This document shows, in pieces, positions 7,226 through 13,639 of a DNA stretch of 13,661 nt (its first letter is position 1; each line of letters begins with the position of its first letter). Location of the stretch: the NCBI GenBank assembly GCA_020440405.1, contig JAGROF010000124.1, forward strand, positions 1 through 13,661, read 5' to 3'. The DNA comes from Chlamydiia bacterium (GTDB taxonomy: Bacteria; Chlamydiota; Chlamydiia; Chlamydiales; Simkaniaceae). Below the pieces are notes generated by a model. The model ran no database searches. It was not told the origin of the DNA and worked only from the letters and a program-made list of their open reading frames with translations. The translations under genes and the position numbers were made by a program.

Positions 7226-7246
7226 CGCCCTGAGCATATCAGGGCG
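7226..7246 (-). other. Perfect 8-bp hairpin directly before the recR start
   Basis: Arms CGCCCTGA (7226-7233) and TCAGGGCG (7239-7246) are perfectly complementary around a 5-base loop. The structure sits between the stop of the last propeller gene (7254) and the preferred recR ATG (7225). It overlaps the first codons of the longer recR reading. No proper T-run follows on either strand, so a classic intrinsic terminator is not supported. It may instead influence recR translation, mRNA stability, or the ratio of propeller to recR transcript. Confidence 0.5.
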
Positions 7247-7253
7247 ACGCATT

Positions 7254-8276
7254 TTATGGATAGAGCCCTTTTTGGGCGATCAATCGTTTTTTGCCCAGTG
7301 CCTGAATGAGACTGGTCGTTGGACTGACAAAAGGAATGGGCGATACAGCAATTCCTCCTGGACCGTTCCCCACAGCAAATGAAGCAATCACTGTATTAGT
7401 CGCGGTGCTAATGACGATGACCGAGTCTGTGGATCCAACGGAAACATAAACTCTAGAGCCGTCGGGAGTGATGGCGACTCCTCCAGGGAACGTCCCTCCT
7501 GTTGGAATGGTTCCAACCAGAGCGTTGGTGCCCGTATCGATAATTGCCACATCTGATCCTGTAGTAAGAGGTGCGTAAAGACGTTGACCATCCGGAGTGA
7601 TGGCAATGTCTATAGGCCCATCAGGAAGAGGAATCGTGGTTAGAACGGTGTTTGTGGCGGTATCGATCACTGCAACATTCGACATAGTCAAATTAGCAAC
7701 ATACACTCTGGAACCATCAGGAGAGGCAATAAGCTCTGCAGGCGTTCCTGCAACAGGAATCGTTGCAATGATTCCATTGGTTGCCGTGTTCACAACCACA
7801 ACAGTTGCTCCTCCCGCTGTAGAGACATAGAGTTTAGAGCCATCGGGAAGAACTTCTAATCCCGTTGGGGATCCTCCTGTTGGAATCAATCCGACAGGGG
7901 TGTGTGTCGCTGTGCTAATCACACTGACAGTCCCATCGCCTTGATTCGATACATAAAGGGCACTTCCACTCGGTGAAAGAGCAGCGTCCACAGGTTCTGT
8001 TCCTACAGGAATGGTTGTGGCAACGGTATTGGTTGTTGCATCGATCACACTGACAGTATTACCGTTATAGTTTGTGATATAAACCTTTGATCGATCCGAA
8101 GAAATTGCAGGAAGTGTGGGGTTGTCTCCCACAGGAATTGTTGTTACCACAGTGTTCGAATTTAGATCAAACACAGTCAGAGTGTTGTCTGAAGGATTCG
8201 AAACATAGCCATTGACGGCATAGGCAAGATGCGTCAAAAAAGTTGCACAAAGAAAGAAAAGAAAACGTATTTTCAT
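7254..8276 (-). CDS. Exported YVTN-family seven-bladed beta-propeller protein (copy C, no C-terminal domain)
   Basis: This 340-residue protein has a signal peptide (MKIRFLFFLCATFLTHLAYA) with a likely cleavage after AYA. It is then almost entirely seven repeats of about 42 residues. Each repeat follows the pattern VYVSN...G.VSVIDTATNTVxxTIPVG..P...A.SPDGSR, the YVTN beta-propeller signature. No catalytic residues are recognised. Known members are surface or periplasmic binding scaffolds, and some relatives are enzyme subunits. Unlike its two upstream paralogues it stops soon after blade 7, with a short tail ending KKRLIAQKGLYP instead of the fibronectin-III-like domain. Its start codon overlaps the stop of copy B (ATGA), with GAGG 8 bases upstream. 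Blade by blade it matches copy B more closely than copy A. The stop lies one base before an in-frame recR ATG. The family call is firm; the role is unknown. Confidence 0.88.
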   Translation of the reverse strand: MKIRFLFFLCATFLTHLAYAVNGYVSNPSDNTLTVFDLNSNTVVTTIPVGDNPTLPAISSDRSKVYITNYNGNTVSVIDATTNTVATTIPVGTEPVDAALSPSGSALYVSNQGDGTVSVISTATHTPVGLIPTGGSPTGLEVLPDGSKLYVSTAGGATVVVVNTATNGIIATIPVAGTPAELIASPDGSRVYVANLTMSNVAVIDTATNTVLTTIPLPDGPIDIAITPDGQRLYAPLTTGSDVAIIDTGTNALVGTIPTGGTFPGGVAITPDGSRVYVSVGSTDSVIVISTATNTVIASFAVGNGPGGIAVSPIPFVSPTTSLIQALGKKRLIAQKGLYP

Positions 8277-9508
8277 GATTTAGACCTCACGTTGATGTTT
8301 CCAATAATGATTTTAGCTCCATTGACTTCAGCGACAACGAAGTAGGTATAATTTGTTTTTCTTTTAAGGTTGTGATCCTCAAAGCGTAAAGGCGCCCCTG
8401 GAAGAACTGTTCCAATGAGTTGGGTTAAGCTGGCATCACGGTAGATTCTGTAGGTGACCGAACCTGAAGTCATGAAGGGATTCCATGTAATGACATTGAA
8501 GATATCAGTTTCCGTAAGAAAAGAATCTTTTTTAGCGACTCCTCTAGCATTTCGAGAAGAAAATGGAAGAGGCCCTACAGCAACTCCTTGTGGTGAGCTT
8601 CCTACGCTAAAGAATGTGAGGATCGTGTTTGTGGCTGTATCAATGATATGGATTGAGCCTCCTCCGACATCGTTAGCAACATAAGCTTTAGAGCCATCTT
8701 CTGTTATAGCAACCCCAGCAACGGTAGCCCCAATAGGGATTGTAGTGAGGAGCATGCTAGTGTTAGCATCCACAACTGCTACAGAACCAGGAGTAGGAAG
8801 CGTCACATACAGGCGGGAACCATCAGGAATGACGGCAATATCTAGAGAGGTATCAGGTAGTGGGATAGATGTAAGGAGTGTGTTTGTGGGGGTATCAATG
8901 ACAGCAAGACTTGTGAGAGCGGCATTAGCAACATAAACTCTGGATCCATCTGGAGAGGCAATGAGTTCAGCCGTGGCTCCTCCAATAGGGATGGTGGTGA
9001 TGACTGTATTGGTTGCTGTTTCTATCACAGCAACTCCGCCTGCAGCTCCTGTGCCAACATAGACTTTAGAACCGTCGGGAAGGACTTCTATTCCAGAAGG
9101 AAATCCTCCGGTTGCTATCGTTCCTGTCACAGAGTTTGTGGTCGTATCAATGACGCTAACCGTGCCATCTCCCGCATTACTCACGTATAGGGTTTCTCCA
9201 TCAGGAGTGAGGGCTGGATCTGTTGGAAAAGTTCCAACAGGAATGGTAGCAATGACGGTATTGGTTGCCGCCTCAATAACACTGACCGAGGCACTTCCTC
9301 CATTTGTCACATAGACTCTTGTTCGGTCTGGAGAGATAGCAGGAAGAATGGGGGAGAGCCCAACAGGGATGGTAGTAACTACAGTATTTGTATCAAGATC
9401 AAAAACACTAACATTATCACTTCCGCCGTTTGCCACATATCCATTGAGGGCATAAGCTAAATGGGCAAATAAAAGAGCAGGTAGAAAAAATAGGCGAAAG
9501 GTTTTCAT
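8273..9508 (-). CDS. Exported YVTN beta-propeller protein with C-terminal Fn3-like domain (copy B)
   Basis: This 411-residue protein has a signal peptide (MKTFRLFFLPALLFAHLAYA) very similar to that of copy C. Seven propeller blades of about 42 residues cover roughly residues 21-315. A short basic linker (RNARGVAKK) leads to a C-terminal domain of about 82 residues (330-411). Its features ITWNPF, VTYRIYRDA, LRFEDHNLKRKTNYTYFVV and AEVNG are typical of a fibronectin type III fold. The start overlaps the stop of copy A as ATGA, with GAGG 8 bases upstream. That GAGG also encodes part of the conserved C-terminal VRS of copy A. Being exported, it may bind a ligand or partner in the periplasm or at the surface. 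No enzyme motif is seen and the function is not known. Confidence 0.9.
   Translation of the reverse strand: MKTFRLFFLPALLFAHLAYALNGYVANGGSDNVSVFDLDTNTVVTTIPVGLSPILPAISPDRTRVYVTNGGSASVSVIEAATNTVIATIPVGTFPTDPALTPDGETLYVSNAGDGTVSVIDTTTNSVTGTIATGGFPSGIEVLPDGSKVYVGTGAAGGVAVIETATNTVITTIPIGGATAELIASPDGSRVYVANAALTSLAVIDTPTNTLLTSIPLPDTSLDIAVIPDGSRLYVTLPTPGSVAVVDANTSMLLTTIPIGATVAGVAITEDGSKAYVANDVGGGSIHIIDTATNTILTFFSVGSSPQGVAVGPLPFSSRNARGVAKKDSFLTETDIFNVITWNPFMTSGSVTYRIYRDASLTQLIGTVLPGAPLRFEDHNLKRKTNYTYFVVAEVNGAKIIIGNINVRSKS
8319..8386 (-). repeat. Direct repeat, Fn3 core, copy in gene B
   Basis: This 68-base block matches 9551-9618 at 64 of 68 positions by direct comparison. It encodes the Fn3 segment RFEDHNLKRKTNYTYFVVAEVNG. 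Three of the four differences are synonymous and one changes Val to Ile. Confidence 0.85.
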
Positions 9509-10719
9509 GAGCTAGACCTCACTGTAATATGTTCAAAATTTACTGGGGTTCCATTGACTTCAGCGACAATGAAGTAGGTATAATTTGTTTTTCTCTTGAG
9601 GTTATGATCCTCAAAGCGCAGAGAGGCTCCTGGGGGAATTGTATCAATGAGGTTAGTGAAGCTAGCGTCTCGATAAATCTTATAGGTAGTCGGTCCAGAA
9701 ACGACATTGAAAGGATTCCACTTGATCTCGTTGAAAATATCGGTTTCCGTCAAAAAGGTTGCTTTTTTTCCTTTACCTCGGGCGTTTAAAGTGGGGAGGG
9801 AAAGGGCAGAAACCGCAATGCCTTGTGGAAAGGTTCCTGCAGGGATTGTTGCAATTGTGGCATTGGTTGCAATGTCAATGACGCTAACAGTATTATCTCC
9901 ACTATTGACAACGAATGCTTGTGTTCCTGTAAGATTGAAGGCAATGTCCTCTGGATTATTTCCTACAGGAAAGGTTGTAAGAACTGTGTTAGAAGCAGTA
10001 CTGATGACTGCGACTGCACCTGCAGACCTAAGGGAAGTATAGACTCGCGAGCCATCATGCGTGATGTTTAAACCAAATGGGTCTCCAGCTGTAGGGATAG
10101 ATGTTGCAATGGTGTTGGTTGCAACATCAATGACATCGACATTTCCTCCTTGATTTGCGACATAGATTCTCGATCCATCGGGAGTAGTGGCGGACTCTAT
10201 AGCCGAGCCTCCAACGGGAATAGTGGCAATCACTGCGTTCGTTTGGGTATCAATTGCAAAGACGTTTCCCCCATTATCATTGGGATATACACGTAGTCCA
10301 TTGGGAGTGATTGCAAGCCCCTCTAGGGCTCCTGGGGTGGGAATAGTGGCAATCACTGTATCTGTTGCTGTGTCAATTACAGACACAATGCCTGTTGAAT
10401 GGGTGACATACGCACGTGCTCCGTCTGAGGTAATAGCAACATAGATGGGGGTAGCACCTACAGGAATCGTTCCAACAAGGGTGAGAGTTGCTTCTTCTAT
10501 GACAGCTAGGTTACCATCAGTAGCGACTGTCACATAAATTTTCGAGCGGTCGGGCATAATGGCAGGAATAACGGGCTGATTTCCAACGGGAATCGTTGCG
10601 ACAACAGCATGTGTGGTGGCGTCGAAAACGGTAACATCGTTGCTGAGAGTGTTTGCAACATATCCCAATTCTGCATAGAGGGAAGTTATAAATAGGAGGA
10701 GAACGAGTAGAAAACGCAT
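9505..10719 (-). CDS. Exported YVTN beta-propeller protein with C-terminal Fn3-like domain (copy A)
   Basis: This is the first gene of the propeller cluster. I start it at the ATG at 10719 (404 residues), which opens directly into the signal peptide MRFLLVLLLFITSLYA. The frame extends to a GTG at 10731 with no ribosome site; the chosen ATG has only a weak GAG-containing site. Seven blades follow, from about residue 17 to 310, beginning ELGYVANTLSNDVTVFD. The last blades are the most canonical (GDNTVSVIDIATNATIATIPAG). The C-terminal Fn3-like domain (322-404) closely matches that of copy B, sharing FLTETDIFN and LRFEDHNLKRKTNYTYF. The blades themselves are more divergent from B and C than those two are from each other. 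A promoter-like element lies about 30-60 bases upstream. The gene diverges from fabH. Function unknown. Confidence 0.9.
   Translation of the reverse strand: MRFLLVLLLFITSLYAELGYVANTLSNDVTVFDATTHAVVATIPVGNQPVIPAIMPDRSKIYVTVATDGNLAVIEEATLTLVGTIPVGATPIYVAITSDGARAYVTHSTGIVSVIDTATDTVIATIPTPGALEGLAITPNGLRVYPNDNGGNVFAIDTQTNAVIATIPVGGSAIESATTPDGSRIYVANQGGNVDVIDVATNTIATSIPTAGDPFGLNITHDGSRVYTSLRSAGAVAVISTASNTVLTTFPVGNNPEDIAFNLTGTQAFVVNSGDNTVSVIDIATNATIATIPAGTFPQGIAVSALSLPTLNARGKGKKATFLTETDIFNEIKWNPFNVVSGPTTYKIYRDASFTNLIDTIPPGASLRFEDHNLKRKTNYTYFIVAEVNGTPVNFEHITVRSSS
9551..9618 (-). repeat. Direct repeat, Fn3 core, copy in gene A
   Basis: This is the partner of the block at 8319-8386, 64 of 68 bases identical. 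It encodes the same Fn3 segment with Ile in place of one Val. The flanking coding sequence is visibly more divergent. Confidence 0.85.
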
Positions 10720-10754
10720 AATTTTTCTCACAGGTTTTAAAAAAATCTTATCTC

Positions 10755-10782
10755 ATTATGGATAGGAAATGTTAAAGATCAA
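10755..10782 (-). promoter_or_regulatory. Probable promoter of the propeller gene cluster
   Basis: On the minus strand TTGATC (10777-10782) and CATAAT (10755-10760) are separated by 16 bases. Transcription would begin near 10748, about 30 bases before the ATG of copy A at 10719. This is the only reasonable sigma-70-like pair seen on this strand of the divergent gap. Confidence 0.42.
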
Positions 10783-10827
10783 TAAATTTTTTCTTTGACT
10801 TGTGTTAAGAAAGGGAGGGTTTAGACA

Positions 10828-10866
10828 ATGAGAGGGTGTGTGGAAAATTTGAGGCTTTTTATTTAA
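10828..10866 (+). CDS. Candidate 12-residue leader ORF upstream of fabH
   Basis: A short ORF, MRGCVENLRLFI then TAA, has a strong ribosome site (GGGAGGG at 10813-10819) 8 bases before its ATG. It lies in the divergent gap ahead of fabH. It would be translated only if transcription starts upstream of about 10810, and the better fabH promoter candidate lies after it. No attenuator hairpin was found. This is speculative; the ribosome site could be coincidence. Confidence 0.15.
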   Translation: MRGCVENLRLFI

Positions 10867-10884
10867 TGTTTTTTTGGGTATGAT
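10856..10884 (+). promoter_or_regulatory. Possible fabH-operon promoter
   Basis: TATGAT at 10879-10884 is a good -10 box. The -35 region 17 bases upstream (TTTTTA at 10856-10861) is weak. The predicted start near 10891 leaves a short leader with AAGGAA at 10901-10906, 10 bases before the fabH ATG. A TTGACT at 10795-10800 is the best -35 hexamer in the gap, but no matching -10 lies at the right distance. Confidence 0.4.
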
Positions 10885-10916
10885 ATTCGTTAGTGTTCTA
10901 AAGGAATGATTTTACG

Positions 10917-11915
10917 ATGAAGCGAAAAGCTAAAATAATTGGGTTAGGGTCTTATTTGCCTGAAAGGGTTCTCACAAACCATGATCTAGAAAAAATGGTC
11001 GAAACTTCTGATGAGTGGATTACTTCTCGTACAGGAATGAAGGAAAGACGACTTGCAGCAAGCAATGAGTATACATCAGACATGGGATTTGAAGCCGCGC
11101 AACGTGCCTTAAAAGAAAGTGGACTCAAAGCGGAAGAAATCGACTTGATTTTGGTGGCAACCTTGACTCCTGATCATGTCTTTCCAAGTACTGCCTGCTT
11201 AATTCAGCACCGTTTGGGGGCTGTGAATGCCGCAGCGATGGACATGCAAGCCGCTTGCTCGGGCTATATCTATGCTCTTTCTATGGCAAAGGCTTATGTC
11301 GAATCGGGAATGCACCAGAATGTCTTGATCATTGCCTCAGAAAAGCTCTCTTCGATTGTGGATTATGAAGATCGAAATACCTGCGTTCTATTTGGAGATG
11401 GAGCCTCTGCATGTATTGTCAGTAGCGAAAAGTCGGGCTATGTCATTGAAAATGTTTCTCTTGGGTGTGATGGAAATCAGGCAGACCTGCTGATTCTTCC
11501 TGCTGGAGGGTCTAAGCGTCCCGCTTCAATGGAAACGGTGCAGGGAGGAGAACACTTTATTAAGATGGAAGGAAAAGAAGTCTTTAAGCATGCCGTTCGA
11601 AGAATGGAAGGGGCCGTCAAGAATTGCCTAGATGCTTCGGGACTCACAGAGAAAGAGATTAGCTGGATGGTTCCTCATCAAGCAAACATTCGCATTATTG
11701 AAGCCTTGGCAAAACGCTTTGATGTTCCAAAAGAGCAGGTGTATTTAACGATTCATAAGTATGGGAATACCTCCGCTTCTTCAGTTGGAATTGCGCTAGA
11801 TGAGTTGGTGAAAGAAAAGGATCTGAAGCAGGGAGAAAGAATTATTCTTTTTGGGTTTGGAGCAGGGCTGACTTGGGGCGCAGCCGCATTGACATGTGAG
11901 GGTAATCATGGATAA
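10917..11915 (+). CDS. fabH: 3-oxoacyl-ACP synthase III (KAS III) FabH
   Basis: FabH starts type II fatty-acid synthesis by condensing a short acyl-CoA, usually acetyl-CoA, with malonyl-ACP in the cytoplasm. At 332 residues it is full length. The catalytic triad is visible: Cys114 in DMQAACSGY, His254 in VPHQANIRI and Asn284 in KYGNTSASS. Other family features are SDEWITSRTGMKERR near residues 31-45, LFGDGASA near 158-165 and the C-terminal FGAGLTWGAA. The start is supported by AAGGAA 10 bases upstream and by the typical N-terminus KIIGLGSYLPERVLTN. It heads the plus-strand fab operon and overlaps fabD by 8 bases. It diverges from the propeller cluster. In Chlamydia, by my recollection, fabH lies directly beside recR. 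Confidence 0.97.
   Translation: MKRKAKIIGLGSYLPERVLTNHDLEKMVETSDEWITSRTGMKERRLAASNEYTSDMGFEAAQRALKESGLKAEEIDLILVATLTPDHVFPSTACLIQHRLGAVNAAAMDMQAACSGYIYALSMAKAYVESGMHQNVLIIASEKLSSIVDYEDRNTCVLFGDGASACIVSSEKSGYVIENVSLGCDGNQADLLILPAGGSKRPASMETVQGGEHFIKMEGKEVFKHAVRRMEGAVKNCLDASGLTEKEISWMVPHQANIRIIEALAKRFDVPKEQVYLTIHKYGNTSASSVGIALDELVKEKDLKQGERIILFGFGAGLTWGAAALTCEGNHG
11898..11902 (+). promoter_or_regulatory. Shine-Dalgarno site fixing the fabD start
   Basis: GAGGG lies inside the end of fabH, 5 bases before the ATG at 11908. It favours this ATG over the in-frame GTG at 11896, which overlaps the site itself. Confidence 0.7.
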
Positions 11916-12840
11916 AAAATGTGCGTTTCTCTTTCCTGGTCAGGGAGCTCAGTACGTCGGAATGGGCAAAGATTTTTATGAAGCTTTTTCTGTGGTTCGG
12001 GAAACTTTTCAGGAAGCAGATGAGCGGCTGGGATTTAGTCTAACCCAACTCATCTTCGAAGGGCCTGCAGAAGAGCTGACATTGACGAAGAATAGTCAAG
12101 TGGCCATATATGTCGTAAGTGTTGCTCTGTGCCGCGCATTACAGCAGCAAATGCCTGAACTCAAGCCCTCTGTTGTGGCGGGTTTAAGCTTAGGAGAATA
12201 CACGGCTCTAACAATTTCGGGGCGTTTGAGCTTTCAAGAGGGAATTGATCTGGTGCGTGCACGTGGTCTTTATATGCACGAGGCAGGCATCAATCATCCT
12301 GGAACCATGGCGGTTTGTTTAGGGATGAAACCAGAGGAAGTGGAAGAGATCTTGGGTCCGGTTGAAGGGATATGGGTAGCCAACCTTAACTGCCCTGGGC
12401 AGGTCGTCATTTCCGGAACGATTGAAGGGGTGGCTGCGGCAAGCTCCCTTTTAAAAGAAAAAGGAGCCAAGAGGGTTCTTCCTTTAGATGTTTCAGGGGC
12501 TTTTCATAGTGGACTCATGGAAGAGGCAAAGGAAAAGCTTCGAGAAAAGATCGAGACGGTGACTCTTGAAAACAGCCCAGTTGAGTTAGTGATGAATGTT
12601 CCTGGAAACTATGTGGCAGAAGAAGATATTCGAAAGAATATGGTGCAGCAAGTCGTTTCTCCCGTCCTTTGGGAAAAGGGAGTGCGAGCAATGGAAGAGA
12701 GAGAGATTGAGTGTTTCATTGAAATAGGGTGTGGAAAGACCTTAAGTGGAATGCTCCGAAAGATTGGTGTGAAGGGAGAAGTCTTTTCAATCGAAAAGGT
12801 TGAAGATCTAGAAACGATTTACCAAGGAGCGATGAGCTAG
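11908..12840 (+). CDS. fabD: Malonyl-CoA:ACP transacylase FabD
   Basis: FabD moves malonyl from CoA to acyl carrier protein, supplying the extender for FabH and the elongating synthases. From the ATG at 11908 it has 310 residues, the usual length. It begins MDKKCAFLFPGQGAQYVGMG with the conserved GQGAQ. The nucleophile is Ser94 in GLSLGEYTA, the malonate-binding arginine is Arg118 in VRARG, and the catalytic His200 is in SGAFHSGLM. NCPGQVVISG and the C-terminal FIEIGCGKTLSGM are also typical. The residue two before the serine is Leu rather than the His of E. coli GHSLGE; I recall the same Leu in plant plastid homologues. The start codon overlaps the fabH stop (ATGGATAA), implying translational coupling. 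The stop directly abuts the fabG ATG. Confidence 0.97.
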   Translation: MDKKCAFLFPGQGAQYVGMGKDFYEAFSVVRETFQEADERLGFSLTQLIFEGPAEELTLTKNSQVAIYVVSVALCRALQQQMPELKPSVVAGLSLGEYTALTISGRLSFQEGIDLVRARGLYMHEAGINHPGTMAVCLGMKPEEVEEILGPVEGIWVANLNCPGQVVISGTIEGVAAASSLLKEKGAKRVLPLDVSGAFHSGLMEEAKEKLREKIETVTLENSPVELVMNVPGNYVAEEDIRKNMVQQVVSPVLWEKGVRAMEEREIECFIEIGCGKTLSGMLRKIGVKGEVFSIEKVEDLETIYQGAMS

Positions 12841-13596
12841 ATGGGACTATTGAAAGGAAAACGGGCTCTTATTACCGGAGGCACTTCGGGGCTTGGGAAG
12901 CAGATTGCTCTCACATTTGCAGAAGAAGGGGCTCATGTAGCCATTTTAGGAACCAACCTAGAGCGTGCAAAGCAAGTCATTGAAACGCTCAAGGAGTTTA
13001 AAACAGATGCTGAGCAGCGGTTTTGGTTTGAAACTGTGAATGTCGGAAACAAAGAAGAGGTAAATCAAGCAGTGGAGACCCTTCTTAAAGAGTGGGAAGG
13101 GGTCGACATTCTCGTTAACTGCGCAGGGATCACCCGCGATAAGCTCTTTATGAAAATGGGAGAGGATGACTGGGATCAGGTCATTGAAACGAATTTAAAG
13201 TCTGTTTACAACCTCAGCCATGCTCTTGTCCGCCCAATGATGAAAGCGCGGAAAGGAAAAATTATCAATATCACAAGTGTGATTGGGTTGACAGGAAATC
13301 CCGGTCAGGTTAATTATGCTGCTTCTAAACTCGGCATGGTCGGGTTTACTCGCTCTCTTGCAAAAGAGCTAGGTCCTCGCAACATCAATGTAAATTGTAT
13401 TGCTCCAGGGTTTTTTGAAACCCCGATGACTGATGTTTTAACAGAAGAGCAGCGGAAAGGGATATTAGATAAAGTTCCCATGGGACGCCTTGGGAACCCT
13501 AAAGAAATCGCTCACGCAGCTGTTTTCCTAGCCAGTCACATGTCAGACTATGTGACAGGACAGGTCTTAACGGTTGACGGGGGCATGATAGCCTAG
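12841..13596 (+). CDS. fabG: 3-oxoacyl-ACP reductase FabG
   Basis: FabG reduces 3-oxoacyl-ACP to 3-hydroxyacyl-ACP with NADPH, the first reduction of each elongation cycle. Its product class also feeds LpxD. The 251-residue protein is a classical short-chain dehydrogenase. It shows the dinucleotide-binding motif TGGTSGLG (12-19), NCAG (93-96, where NNAG is usual), Asn118, and the Ser146, Tyr159, Lys163 triad within ITSVIG and YAASKLG. APGFFETPMT follows, and the end VTGQVLTVDGGMIA matches FabG closely. The ATG follows the fabD stop with no gap; AAGGAG lies 11 bases upstream, inside fabD. It is the third gene of the operon, 43 bases before acpP. Confidence 0.97.
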   Translation: MGLLKGKRALITGGTSGLGKQIALTFAEEGAHVAILGTNLERAKQVIETLKEFKTDAEQRFWFETVNVGNKEEVNQAVETLLKEWEGVDILVNCAGITRDKLFMKMGEDDWDQVIETNLKSVYNLSHALVRPMMKARKGKIINITSVIGLTGNPGQVNYAASKLGMVGFTRSLAKELGPRNINVNCIAPGFFETPMTDVLTEEQRKGILDKVPMGRLGNPKEIAHAAVFLASHMSDYVTGQVLTVDGGMIA

Positions 13597-13639
13597 CTTA
13601 TGAATTTTTAAACATGTTTGAAAAAAGGAAATTTGTTTT

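Larger units (their letters stand above)
7254..10719 (-). repeat. Tandem array of three paralogous propeller genes, 21 blades in total
   Basis: Each of the three genes encodes seven repeats of about 42 codons (about 126 bases), so repetition occurs at both blade and whole-gene scale. Copies B and C share blade-specific features in the same order, such as VLPDGSK at the end of blade 3, AELIASPDGSR in blade 4 and IPLPD in blade 5. This shows that whole genes were duplicated after the seven-blade arrangement was set. Assembly in such a region deserves checking with long reads. Confidence 0.8.

Noticed and set aside
9707..10444. Several plus-strand open frames opposite the propeller genes
   Set aside because: They are antisense shadows produced by the repetitive codon pattern. 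They repeat the same low-complexity peptide motifs and none has a ribosome site or domain.
7254..10719. CRISPR-like or minisatellite array suggested by regular repetition of about 126 bases
   Set aside because: The repeats are in-frame degenerate coding units of a beta-propeller, not identical short repeats with spacers.
13574..13604. Possible acpP promoter TTGACG...TATGAA at the end of fabG
   Set aside because: The TTGACG is accounted for by the conserved FabG C-terminal codons, the spacing would be 19 bases, and the -10 match is only 4 of 6. It is not strong enough to list.
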